Positions 1-6,018 of a DNA stretch of 7,137 nucleotides are shown here, piece by piece. Both the position numbers and the translations under genes were made by a program. Each line of letters opens with the position of its first letter. Position 1 is the first letter of the stretch. The DNA is from an uncultured Rubellimicrobium sp. (GTDB taxonomy: Bacteria > Pseudomonadota > Alphaproteobacteria > Rhodobacterales > Rhodobacteraceae), in assembly GCA_902805995.1 (NCBI GenBank), contig CADCUU010000105.1:1-7137 (forward strand). The letters are read 5' to 3'. A model generated the notes under the pieces. It had not been told where the DNA came from. It worked only from the letters and a program-made list of their open reading frames with translations, and did not search any database.

Positions 1-2
1 AT

Positions 3-566
3 CACGTCGTGGCCGTCGCGCGCACCGTGGGCGGGCTGGAGGAGTTGGACGACCGCATCCGGGCCGCGGGCGGACAGGCGACACTCGCCCCCATGGACAT
101 CACCGTGCCCGAGGCGATGCGCCAGCTCGCCCGCTCCATCTTCGACCGCTGGGGCCGGCTCGATCTCTGGGTCCACGCCGCCGTCCATGCAGGGCCGCTC
201 GCCCCCGCAGGCCACCTCGCGGCCAAGGACCTCGACAAGTCCATTGCCATCAACCTGCGCGCCACCGCCGACCTGATCGGAGTGCTGTCCCCCCTCCTCG
301 GGCCCACGGGCCGCGCCGTCTTCTTCGACGACCCCCGCGGGGGGGAGAAGTTCTTCGGCCATTACGGCGCCACCAAGGCCGCCCAGATCGCCCTCGCCCA
401 AAGCTGGCAGGCCGAGGGGGAGCGGATCGGACCCCATGTCACGATCCTCCAGCCTCAGCCCATGTCCACCGCCACCCGCGCCCGCTTCTATCCGGGGGAA
501 GACCGTGCCGCCCTCGCACACCCGACCGATGAGGCACAGCGCCTCCTTCCCCTGATCCTGGGCTGA
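3..566 (+). CDS. SDR-family oxidoreductase, YciK-like, 5' end cut by window edge
   Basis: The C-terminal 187 residues of a short-chain dehydrogenase/reductase; the Rossmann start (TGxxxGxG) lies outside the window. The open frame runs to the left edge (HVVAVART...), so the GTG at 9 is not the real start. Visible SDR landmarks, counted from the first full codon: an Arg at the end of beta-2 (R7), often seen in NADP(H)-using members; an acidic adenine-site segment (MDIT, 31-34); helix-4 Asn (INLRAT, N84); and the YxxxK active-site pair Y121/K125 in YGATKAA. The usual NNAG is replaced by HAAVHAG, and no Ser occurs in residues 101-120 where the catalytic Ser should lie (FFDD is there instead). The C-terminus (QPQPMSTATRARFYPGED) resembles E. 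coli YciK (PGGTRTAMRASAFPTED). It ends 63 bp before surE on the same strand and may be co-transcribed. Family is clear; substrate is unknown. Confidence 0.88.
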   Translation, partial: HVVAVARTVGGLEELDDRIRAAGGQATLAPMDITVPEAMRQLARSIFDRWGRLDLWVHAAVHAGPLAPAGHLAAKDLDKSIAINLRATADLIGVLSPLLGPTGRAVFFDDPRGGEKFFGHYGATKAAQIALAQSWQAEGERIGPHVTILQPQPMSTATRARFYPGEDRAALAHPTDEAQRLLPLILG

Positions 567-629
567 TCCCGCGGCTTGCCGCCCCCCCGACCCTGCCCTA
601 GGAAGGCGGCGACCGGCTCCGGGGGCTTC

Positions 630-1421
630 ATGCGTATCCTGATCACCAACGACGACGGCATCAACGCGCCCGGCCTCGAAATCCTCGATGCCATCGCGAG
701 GGAGATCGCGGGCCCAACGGGCGAGGTCTGGACCGTCGCCCCCGCCTTCGAGCAATCGGGCGTCGCGCATTGCATCAGCTACACCCATCCCACGATGCTC
801 ACTCAGTTCGGGGACCGCCGCTACGCCGCCGAAGGGTCGCCCGCCGACTGCGTCCTCGCGGGGCTACATGACGTGCTGGTGGACGCGCGGCCCGACCTCG
901 TGCTCTCGGGCGTGAATCGCGGCAACAACGCGGGCGAGAACGCGATGTATTCCGGCACCCTCGGCGCCGCGATGGAGGCCGCGCTCCAGGGCCTGCCCGC
1001 CATCGCGATGTCCCAATTCATGGGCCCCCGCACCTCAGTCCTCGACAACCCGTTCGAGGCCGCGGCCCAGCACGGCACCCGCGTCGTCCGCCTCCTCCTT
1101 GACCACGGGATCTGGGACGAGGGGCCGCAGCGCATCTTCTACAACGTCAACTTCCCGCCCGTCTCCGGGGCCGACGTGCAGGGCGTCCGGGTGGCCCGCC
1201 AGGGCTTCCGCGGCATCCACCAGCACGGGGTGGAGCCTCAGACCTCCCCCTCGGGCCGCCGCTTCATCTGGGTCAAGGGCGGCGCGCAGGACATCCGCAC
1301 GGGCCCCGGCACCGATGTGGAGGCGAACCTCGACGGCTTCGTCTCCATCCAGCCCTGCCGCGCCGACCTGACCGCTCATGACGCGCTGGATGCGCTGACC
1401 CGAGCCCTCGACGCCGGATGA
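630..1421 (+). CDS. surE: 5'/3'-nucleotidase SurE
   Basis: SurE is a cytoplasmic, divalent-metal-dependent phosphatase acting on nucleoside 5'- and 3'-monophosphates (and short polyphosphate in some species), linked to stationary-phase survival. The 263-residue protein has the normal family length. Metal ligands are all present: D8/D9 in the N-terminal ITNDDG, S43 in FEQSG, and N96 in SGVNRGNN. Other signatures are EGSPADCV (about 69-75) and [11 protein letters not shown] (107-117). The ATG at 630 puts [10 protein letters not shown] at the N-terminus as in the family; an in-frame TTG at 576 would add 18 Pro/Arg-rich residues without homology sense. Only a weak G-rich stretch precedes the ATG. 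Its TGA overlaps the pcm start as ATGA (1418-1421), so the two are probably translationally coupled. Confidence 0.97.
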   Translation: MRILITNDDGINAPGLEILDAIAREIAGPTGEVWTVAPAFEQSGVAHCISYTHPTMLTQFGDRRYAAEGSPADCVLAGLHDVLVDARPDLVLSGVNRGNNAGENAMYSGTLGAAMEAALQGLPAIAMSQFMGPRTSVLDNPFEAAAQHGTRVVRLLLDHGIWDEGPQRIFYNVNFPPVSGADVQGVRVARQGFRGIHQHGVEPQTSPSGRRFIWVKGGAQDIRTGPGTDVEANLDGFVSIQPCRADLTAHDALDALTRALDAG

Positions 1422-2062
1422 CCCGCAGCGCCGAGCAGGTGATGCAGATCCTCTACGCCTTGCGCAGCGCGGGCGTGACGGACCCGCGCGTGCTCCACGC
1501 CATGGAGCGGATCGACCGCGCCCACTTCATCCGCGGCCTGTTCGCCAACCGCGCCCATGAGGACGTGCCCCTGCCCATTCCCTGCGGCCAGACCATCTCC
1601 CAGCCGTCGGTGGTGGGGCTGATGACGCAGGCCCTGGCCATCCAGCCCCGCGACAAGGTGCTGGAGGTGGGGACGGGCTCGGGCTACCAGGCCGCGATCC
1701 TGTCGCTGCTGGCGCGCCGCGTCTACACGATGGACCGCTTCCGCAGCCTCGTCACCAGCGCGCGCGAGGTCTTCGAGCGTCTGGGCCTCCACAACATCAC
1801 GGCCTTCACGGCGGACGGAAGCCACGGCCTGCCCGATCAGGCCCCCTTCGACCGCATACTTGTGACCGCCGCCGCCGAGGACCCCCCGGGCCCCCTCTTG
1901 GCCCAGTTGCGCATCGGTGGCATCATGGTGCTGCCGGTCGGGCAAAGCGACACGGTGCAGACCCTTCTCCGCGTGACGCGCACGGGCGAAAAGGGCTTCG
2001 ACTACGACGAATTGCGCCCCGTCCGGTTCGTCCCCCTCGTCGAGGGGATCGGGCCGGAGTAA
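1418..2062 (+). CDS. pcm: protein-L-isoaspartate(D-aspartate) O-methyltransferase
   Basis: Pcm transfers a methyl group from S-adenosylmethionine to the alpha-carboxyl of L-isoaspartyl residues in aged proteins, starting their repair to aspartate in the cytoplasm. The 214-residue protein is of typical length. Visible: the PCMT substrate-site segment [11 protein letters not shown] (56-66, with active-site Ser S61), SAM motif [14 protein letters not shown] (81-93), an acidic beta-2 end (VYTMDR, D106), motif II region [21 protein letters not shown] (133-153, split DGSHGLP plus [12 protein letters not shown]), and GGIMVLPVG (167-175). No Shine-Dalgarno is obvious because the start lies inside the end of surE; ATGA overlap implies coupling. 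The surE-pcm pairing is conserved widely in proteobacteria and supports both calls. Confidence 0.96.
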   Translation: MTRSAEQVMQILYALRSAGVTDPRVLHAMERIDRAHFIRGLFANRAHEDVPLPIPCGQTISQPSVVGLMTQALAIQPRDKVLEVGTGSGYQAAILSLLARRVYTMDRFRSLVTSAREVFERLGLHNITAFTADGSHGLPDQAPFDRILVTAAAEDPPGPLLAQLRIGGIMVLPVGQSDTVQTLLRVTRTGEKGFDYDELRPVRFVPLVEGIGPE

Positions 2063-2111
2063 GGCGCCAAGGGGCCGGAACGGCTCGGGGCGGGACAAGA
2101 GGGCAGGCATC

Positions 2112-3281
2112 ATGGCCAAAGGCATCCATCATTTCCGGCGCGCCTCCTGCGCGCTTCTGGCGCTCGCGGCATTGGGCGCCTGCCAGACGCCCGTGGACAT
2201 GGACCTGCGCGAGCTTGGCGACGGGTTCAGCACCACCGAAGCCGCGATGTCGGCGCTGGAGCGGCCCGAGCCCGACCAGAGGGGGGTGATCTCCTACCCT
2301 ACCTATCAAGTCGCCGTCGCACAGGAGGGGGACACCATCGGCTCCGTCGCGGGCCGCGTGGGCGTCGATCCGGCAACTCTCGCCAGCTACAACGGCCTGA
2401 CGCCCGACGCGCCCCTGCGCCGGGACGAGATCGTGGCCCTCCCCTCCCGCGTGGCCGAACCCGCCGCGCCGGCCGCCACCGCCCCGGGCGGGTTCATCGC
2501 CTCGGCCGCCGCCGCCATCGACCGCGCGCCCGTCAGCACCACCACCCTGTCGCCCGTCACGCCAGCCGCCGCCCCGGTCGCAGCCCCCGCCGCCCCCGCC
2601 GGGGCGGAGCCGATCCGCCATCAGGTCCTGCGGGGAGAGACGGCCTATTCCATCGCCCGGCTCTACGGCGTCCCGGTCGCCACGGTCGCGCAATGGAACG
2701 GCCTGGGCTCCGACCTCGGCGTGCGCGAAGGCCAGTTCCTGCTCGTCCCGCCCGCCGGCTCCGGCGCTGCTCCGGCCCGTGTCGTGACGGCCCCAGGCGC
2801 GGGCAGCCCCACGCCCCTGCCCCCCAGCGCCTCCGCGCCCCTGCCCGATGAGGAGGTCGCCCCCGCCTCCCAGGCGCCCGACCCCGCCCCCGTGCCCCAG
2901 GATCTGGGCGGCGAGCAGTCCGCCCCGGCCGAAGGCCAGCTCGTGATGCCCGCGCAGGGCTCCATCATCCGCGCCTATGCCCCGGGCCGCAACGAAGGCA
3001 TCGACATCGGCGCGCCCGCCGGGGCCGCCGTCCGTGCGGCGGATGCGGGCACGGTGGCCGCGATCACCACCAACACCGACGGCGTGCAGATCGTGGTCAT
3101 CAAGCACGCGAACGACCTGCTCACGGTCTACACCCACCTCGACACCCTGTCCGTCGCCAAGGACGACCGGGTGGAGCGGGGCCAGCAGATCGGCCAAGTC
3201 CGCCCCGGTGATCCCGCCTTCGTGCACTTCGAGGTGCGCCGCGGGATGGAAAGCCAGGACCCCACGCAGTTCCTGCCGTAA
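2112..3281 (+). CDS. nlpD: NlpD-type LysM/degenerate M23 lipoprotein
   Basis: Predicted outer-membrane lipoprotein of the NlpD/EnvC class, LytM factors that switch on periplasmic cell-separation amidases. The 389 residues comprise a signal peptide with lipobox LGAC (lipidated C24), LysM 1 (about 65-111), an Ala/Pro-rich linker, LysM 2 (about 170-213), a second Pro/Ala-rich linker (214-275) and a C-terminal M23 domain (276-389). Of the four key LytM positions, the first zinc His is Asn (N294 in NEGID), D298 is kept, H342 (YTHLD) is kept, the first His of the HxH motif is Phe (F370) and H372 (VHFEVR) is kept. E. coli NlpD is degenerate in a similar way, so I infer an amidase activator without hydrolase activity. 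An AAGAGGG Shine-Dalgarno at 2097-2103 sits 8 nt before the ATG. It follows pcm by 49 bp in the classical surE-pcm-nlpD order; no rpoS follows. A twin Arg (R9-R10) precedes the hydrophobic core but does not match the full Tat consensus. Confidence 0.93.
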   Translation: MAKGIHHFRRASCALLALAALGACQTPVDMDLRELGDGFSTTEAAMSALERPEPDQRGVISYPTYQVAVAQEGDTIGSVAGRVGVDPATLASYNGLTPDAPLRRDEIVALPSRVAEPAAPAATAPGGFIASAAAAIDRAPVSTTTLSPVTPAAAPVAAPAAPAGAEPIRHQVLRGETAYSIARLYGVPVATVAQWNGLGSDLGVREGQFLLVPPAGSGAAPARVVTAPGAGSPTPLPPSASAPLPDEEVAPASQAPDPAPVPQDLGGEQSAPAEGQLVMPAQGSIIRAYAPGRNEGIDIGAPAGAAVRAADAGTVAAITTNTDGVQIVVIKHANDLLTVYTHLDTLSVAKDDRVERGQQIGQVRPGDPAFVHFEVRRGMESQDPTQFLP

Positions 3282-3428
3282 CGGAGGGGCCCGACCGCCC
3301 GTCTGCGCTCCTTATGGAACGAAATACGTCCGGAATGGCTCAGCGCCGTTTCGGTCGTCGATCGGCCAACCCAAAGTCAGCCTAAGCCTCTGCCGCACGA
3401 TAGCTGTCCCGCAGCAGGCAAGCCCGGC
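3282..3428. other. convergent intergenic spacer between nlpD and the DUF815 ATPase
   Basis: This 147-bp gap lies between two converging operons. The part from 3301 to 3420 is about 60% GC by my count, clearly lower than the coding flanks. It should contain terminators for both directions, but I see no stem followed by a T-run. The best folds are a 4-bp GGGC/GCCC stem (3287-3300) just after nlpD, and an imperfect 8-bp stem with one bulge (3386-3393 with 3411-3419) near the end of the ATPase gene. A 23-codon ORF (3314-3385) has no ribosome site and is not called. Confidence 0.6.
3386..3419 (-). terminator. possible imperfect hairpin terminator after the tat/ATPase operon
   Basis: The segment GCCTCTGC at 3386-3393 can pair with GCAGCAGGC at 3411-3419 (8 bp with one bulged base, 17-nt loop). 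It lies 9 bp beyond the ATPase stop codon at 3429. No U-tract follows in either direction, so termination could equally be Rho-dependent. This is a weak structural candidate only. Confidence 0.22.
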
Positions 3429-4289
3429 CTACGCCAGCCGCACGCCCCGCCGCCCGGCCAGGTCCGTCACGAACTGCCACGCCACGCGGCCCGACCGCGC
3501 GCCGCGCGTGGCCTGCCACTCGATGGCCTCGGCCCAAAGCTCCGCCTCGGAAATCGCGATCCCGAACGCCTCGCAGTAGCCCCGGATCATCGACAGGTAC
3601 TCGTCCTGCGAACAGGGATGGAACCCCAGCCAGAGCCCGAAGCGGTCCGACAGCGACACCTTCTCCTCCACCGCCTCGGACGGCGTGATGGCCGTGCTCC
3701 GCTCGTTCTCGATCATGTCGCGCGGCATCAGGTGCCGCCGGTTCGACGTGGCATAAAGCACCACGTTCTCCGGCCGCCCCTCGATCCCGCCGTCGAGCAC
3801 CGCCTTCAGCGACTTGTAATGCGCGTCATCGTGGGAAAACGACAGATCGTCGCAGAACAGCACGAACCGCCCCGGCGCCTCCCGCAGCAACTGAAGGCAC
3901 CGCCCGATGGAAGGCAGGTCCTCCCGCGCGACCTCCACGATCTTGAGGCTGGGCTCCTCGGCCTGCACGGCGGCGTGCACCGCCTTCACAAGGCTCGACT
4001 TCCCCATGCCCCGTGCGCCCCACAAAAGGGCGTTGTTCGCCGGAAACCCCTGCGCAAAGGCCCGCGTGTTCGCGAGCAGCGTGTCCCGCGCCCGCTCCAC
4101 CCCCACCAGAAGCGACAGGTCCACCCGGTTCACGCGCTTCACCGGGGCCACGCGATCCGGGTCGGGGTGCCAGACAAATGCGTCGCCCCGGAAATCCGGC
4201 GCGGGCTGGGGCGGCGGGGCCAGCCGCTCCAGCGCTTCGGCGATGCGGCGCAGCGACCCCGCCTCGGTCATGTCGGCAGGGAGGCTCAC
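3429..4289 (-). CDS. DUF815-family P-loop (AAA-like) ATPase
   Basis: A 286-residue cytoplasmic P-loop ATPase of the DUF815 type; no signal peptide or membrane segment. Visible: Walker A GARGMGKSS (91-99, K97), Walker B RFVLFCDD (141-148), a sensor-1-like Asn in ATSNRRHL (N183), a conserved acidic/basic stretch EEKVSLSDRFGLWLGF (208-223) with a likely arginine-finger-type R216, and SGR near R268 in the C-terminal helical part. These follow the usual AAA layout. The GTG start at 4289 overlaps the tatC stop as GTGA and has GAGGAG about 5 nt upstream; an ATG at 4271 (Met7) has no ribosome site, so I prefer GTG. Members of this family are often annotated only as ATP-binding protein; the substrate is unknown. 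Being last in the tat operon suggests, but does not show, a link to envelope or translocation work. Confidence 0.9.
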   Translation of the reverse strand: MSLPADMTEAGSLRRIAEALERLAPPPQPAPDFRGDAFVWHPDPDRVAPVKRVNRVDLSLLVGVERARDTLLANTRAFAQGFPANNALLWGARGMGKSSLVKAVHAAVQAEEPSLKIVEVAREDLPSIGRCLQLLREAPGRFVLFCDDLSFSHDDAHYKSLKAVLDGGIEGRPENVVLYATSNRRHLMPRDMIENERSTAITPSEAVEEKVSLSDRFGLWLGFHPCSQDEYLSMIRGYCEAFGIAISEAELWAEAIEWQATRGARSGRVAWQFVTDLAGRRGVRLA

Positions 4290-5185
4290 TCCTTCTCCTC
4301 GTCGTCATAAAGCGACTCGTTCTCGTCCAGCAGCCCCTCGGCCCGCATCTGCGCCTCGACCTTCCGCTCATGCCGCCGGATCAGCAGGATCGACACCTCA
4401 TACAGCGGATACACCGTCGCAAAGAGGATGATCTGGCTCATCATGTCCGGCGGCGTGGCGACAGCGGCCAGGATCAGGATGGCGACGATCGCATACTTCC
4501 GCGTGCTGACGAGCGACTGGGAGGAGATGATCCCCGCCCGCCCCATCAGCGTCAGCAGCACCGGCAGCTGGAAGCACAGGCCGAACGCGATGATGAAGCT
4601 CATCGTCAAGGACAGGTAGCTCTGCGCCGATCCCTGGAACACCATCGCGGCCGAGGCTTCGGACACCACCTCCCCCTCCACGGCCAGCGCGCCGGGGTCC
4701 TGGAAGCCCAGGAAGAAGGTGAAGGCCATGGGCGTCACGACATAATAGGCAAAGAACGCGCCCAGGAAGAACATCGCGGGCGAGGCCAGCAGGAACGGCA
4801 GGAAGGCCTGCTTCTCGTTCCGGTAAAGCCCCGGCGCCACGAACCGCCACAACTGATAGGAGATCACAGGGAAGGACAGCACCAGCCCCGCGATGACCGA
4901 GATCTGGAACGCGAGGAAGAACCCCTCCTGCACCGACAGGAACACAAGGGCGCATTCCTGCCCTCGCGCCGCCAGCGCGTTGCACAGCGGGATCGTCAGG
5001 AAGTCGTAGATCGGCTCCCAGACAAAGAAGCACAGCGTCATCGCCACGATGAAGGCCAGGAGCGACCAGATGATCCGGTTCCGAAGCTCCGTCAGATGCT
5101 CGATGAGCGACATCGAGGATTCCTCGACCTCGTCCACGGCGGCGACCTGGGGAGCGATCTTGGCAGGGGAAATCTTGGAGGTCAT
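4286..5185 (-). CDS. tatC: Sec-independent protein translocase subunit TatC
   Basis: TatC is the six-helix inner-membrane core of the twin-arginine translocase; with TatB it forms the receptor for RR signal peptides of folded proteins. The 299 residues include the N-terminal signature LIEHLTELRNRI (27-38), the first-periplasmic-loop VQEGFF (85-90), and the cytoplasmic-loop motif YQLWRFVAPGLYRNE (110-124, E124 equivalent to the RR-peptide-contacting Glu). Six hydrophobic stretches lie at about 38-55, 90-109, 126-150, 190-212, 230-245 and 250-269, with ATPPD (243-247) between the last two. It is longer than E. coli TatC (258 aa) through a 25-residue N-terminal extension, a longer loop before helix 4 (about 160-188) and an acidic C-tail (DDEEKE). 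The ATG at 5185 overlaps the tatB TGA as ATGA, and its own TGA overlaps the next GTG. Confidence 0.97.
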   Translation of the reverse strand: MTSKISPAKIAPQVAAVDEVEESSMSLIEHLTELRNRIIWSLLAFIVAMTLCFFVWEPIYDFLTIPLCNALAARGQECALVFLSVQEGFFLAFQISVIAGLVLSFPVISYQLWRFVAPGLYRNEKQAFLPFLLASPAMFFLGAFFAYYVVTPMAFTFFLGFQDPGALAVEGEVVSEASAAMVFQGSAQSYLSLTMSFIIAFGLCFQLPVLLTLMGRAGIISSQSLVSTRKYAIVAILILAAVATPPDMMSQIILFATVYPLYEVSILLIRRHERKVEAQMRAEGLLDENESLYDDEEKE

Positions 5186-5679
5186 GCCGTCTCGTCCGTA
5201 CGGGGTTGGGCGGCGCGGCGCTCGGCCTCCAGGGCGCGGCGCTCGGCTTCGGCCGCGCGGCGCTCCGCATCGGCGATGCGCCTCTCGGCGGCGGCGGCCA
5301 GGGTATCCTCGCGCGACTGCGCGCGCTCGGCGGCCAGCGCCTCGGTCGCGCCGCCGGGCTTGACTGGCGCGCCGGGGTTCAGCGGCGGCAGAGCCGATTT
5401 GGTGGTGGCGCCCGTCTTGGCCCCCAAGGCCGTCTCGCGCAGCTTGTCGCCCGCGAACTGCGCGGGCCGGGTCGCGGCCCGGATCGTCTTGTCGATCTCC
5501 CGGATGCCGCTTTCGTCCGCCGCGGCCTCCATGGCGCGCGTGAACTCCCGCGCCATCCCGCGCGCCTTGCCCACGGCCTGCCCGATGGACCGGAACAGGC
5601 CGGGCAGCTCCTTGGGCCCCACGACGATCAGGGCCACGATGCCGATGAGCAGCATTTCGGACCAGCCAAGGTCGAACAT
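5182..5679 (-). CDS. tatB: Sec-independent protein translocase subunit TatB
   Basis: TatB pairs with TatC in the twin-arginine receptor complex. Its 165 residues show the TatB layout: a short membrane helix (about 3-21) with the conserved Glu (E8, in GWSEML), the hinge VGPKELP (20-26), an amphipathic helix to about residue 70, and a long variable tail. The MFDLGWSE start and GP hinge separate it from TatA. The tail has a Pro/Ala/Gly linker (about 90-112) and then four consecutive AERRxAx heptads (131-158), likely a highly charged helix or coiled coil. A strong AAGGAG lies about 7 nt before the ATG. It starts 34 bp after the second tatA and overlaps tatC by ATGA. Confidence 0.96.
   Translation of the reverse strand: MFDLGWSEMLLIGIVALIVVGPKELPGLFRSIGQAVGKARGMAREFTRAMEAAADESGIREIDKTIRAATRPAQFAGDKLRETALGAKTGATTKSALPPLNPGAPVKPGGATEALAAERAQSREDTLAAAAERRIADAERRAAEAERRALEAERRAAQPRTDETA
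5206..5289 (-). repeat. four tandem 21-bp units encoding AERR heptads in TatB
   Basis: Units at 5269-5289, 5248-5268, 5227-5247 and 5206-5226 each encode AERR followed by IAD, AAE, ALE or AAQ. The core GCGGCGCTC is shared exactly by three units; the 5269-5289 unit is more diverged. The in-frame 21-bp period suggests growth by slippage or unequal exchange under selection for a continuous charged helix. Copy number may vary between strains. Confidence 0.8.
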
Positions 5680-5697
5680 GCGCCTCTCCTTCTCAGG

Positions 5698-5709
5698 GCC
5701 CCGTGGGGC
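5698..5709. repeat. GC-rich inverted repeat between the second tatA and tatB
   Basis: GCCCC-GT-GGGGC is perfectly self-complementary and lies 5 bp after the second tatA stop (5714) and about 8 bp ahead of the tatB Shine-Dalgarno region. In RNA the real stem would be about 4 bp with a 4-nt loop. No T-run follows. It could protect or separate the tatA part of the transcript, but that is inference. Confidence 0.4.
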
Positions 5710-5713
5710 GGGG

Positions 5714-5986
5714 TCAGACGCGGTCGCGGTCCGGCGTGATCGTCGTCACGGTGCCGTCGGCGCTGGTGGTCGTCGTGGTCGTGGTGTGCGCGCCGGCCGG
5801 GGGAACGCCGTCACGCGTCACGGTCGCGTCCTCGATCTCGCGGCGGCCGTCATCCATGCCCTTCTTGAAGGCGGTGATGCCCTTGCCGACCTCGCCCATC
5901 ATGCCCGAGATCTTGCCGCGCCCGAACAGCACGAGCACGACGACGGCGATCAGCAGAAGGCCGGGCAGTCCGATATTGTTGAGCAT
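5714..5986 (-). CDS. tatA: TatA, second tandem copy with Thr-rich tail
   Basis: TatA oligomerises at the membrane to form or weaken the passage for folded Tat substrates. This 90-residue protein has a membrane helix (about 5-21, starting IGLPGLLLI), the conserved FG hinge (F21-G22 in FGRGK), and an amphipathic helix carrying [14 protein letters not shown] (31-44). The first 54 residues match the other TatA in 49 positions. The tail is unlike it: seven Thr in a row (68-74) followed by a TVTTIT segment, ending DRDRV. AAGGAG sits about 8 nt before the ATG. It starts 32 bp after the first tatA and ends 34 bp before tatB, so it is central to the operon. It lacks the GPKELP hinge of TatB. Confidence 0.93.
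   Translation of the reverse strand: MLNNIGLPGLLLIAVVVLVLFGRGKISGMMGEVGKGITAFKKGMDDGRREIEDATVTRDGVPPAGAHTTTTTTTSADGTVTTITPDRDRV
5765..5785 (-). repeat. seven-codon Thr run, trinucleotide repeat
   Basis: Seven consecutive ACC/ACG codons (read on the plus strand as GGT/CGT triplets) encode Thr68-Thr74 of the second TatA. Near-identical triplets are prone to slippage. The stretch lies in the part absent from the other TatA copy. Confidence 0.7.
5825..5986 (-). repeat. tatA duplication, unit B
   Basis: This segment covers codons 1-54 of the second tatA and matches 6067-6228 over 162 bases with no gap. I count 16 mismatches (146/162, about 90%). The two units are offset by 242 bp in direct orientation. 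A short match (GTCAGACGCG around the stop codons) also occurs at both gene ends. Confidence 0.9.
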
Positions 5987-6018
5987 GGCTCTCTCTCCTT
6001 GTCAGGCGGGGCTGCGCG

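Noticed and set aside
571..582. GCGG-CTTG-CCGC hairpin between the SDR gene and surE
   Set aside because: A 4-bp stem with no T-run in a very GC-rich spacer; not enough to call a terminator.
576..629. TTG start extending SurE by 18 residues
   Set aside because: The added residues are Pro/Arg-rich and precede the canonical [10 protein letters not shown] start, which begins at ATG 630.
2074..2084. GCCG-GAA-CGGC inverted repeat between pcm and nlpD
   Set aside because: Very short, no U-tract, and likely by chance at this GC content.
1376..2125. A 249-codon minus-strand frame opposite pcm
   Set aside because: Shadow of pcm codon use; the translation is His/Gln/Gly/Ala-rich with no motif.
1923..3227. 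A 434-codon minus-strand open frame antisense to pcm and nlpD
   Set aside because: Gly/Arg/Asp-rich low-complexity translation with no recognisable motif, opposite genes with clear LysM, M23 and methyltransferase signatures.
3287..3300. GGGC/GCCC stem just after nlpD as a terminator
   Set aside because: Only 4 bp of stem and no T-run follows; such short GC stems are frequent by chance here.
3314..3385. A 23-codon plus-strand ORF in the convergent spacer
   Set aside because: No Shine-Dalgarno, no recognisable sequence, and a location between two converging operons where a gene start is unlikely.
4269..4271. ATG (Met7) as the start of the DUF815 ATPase
   Set aside because: No ribosome site precedes it, while the GTG at 4289 has GAGGAG at good spacing and a coupled GTGA overlap with tatC.
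5206..5289. 21-bp periodic repeats considered as a CRISPR-like array
   Set aside because: There are no unique spacers; the units are contiguous and in frame within tatB.
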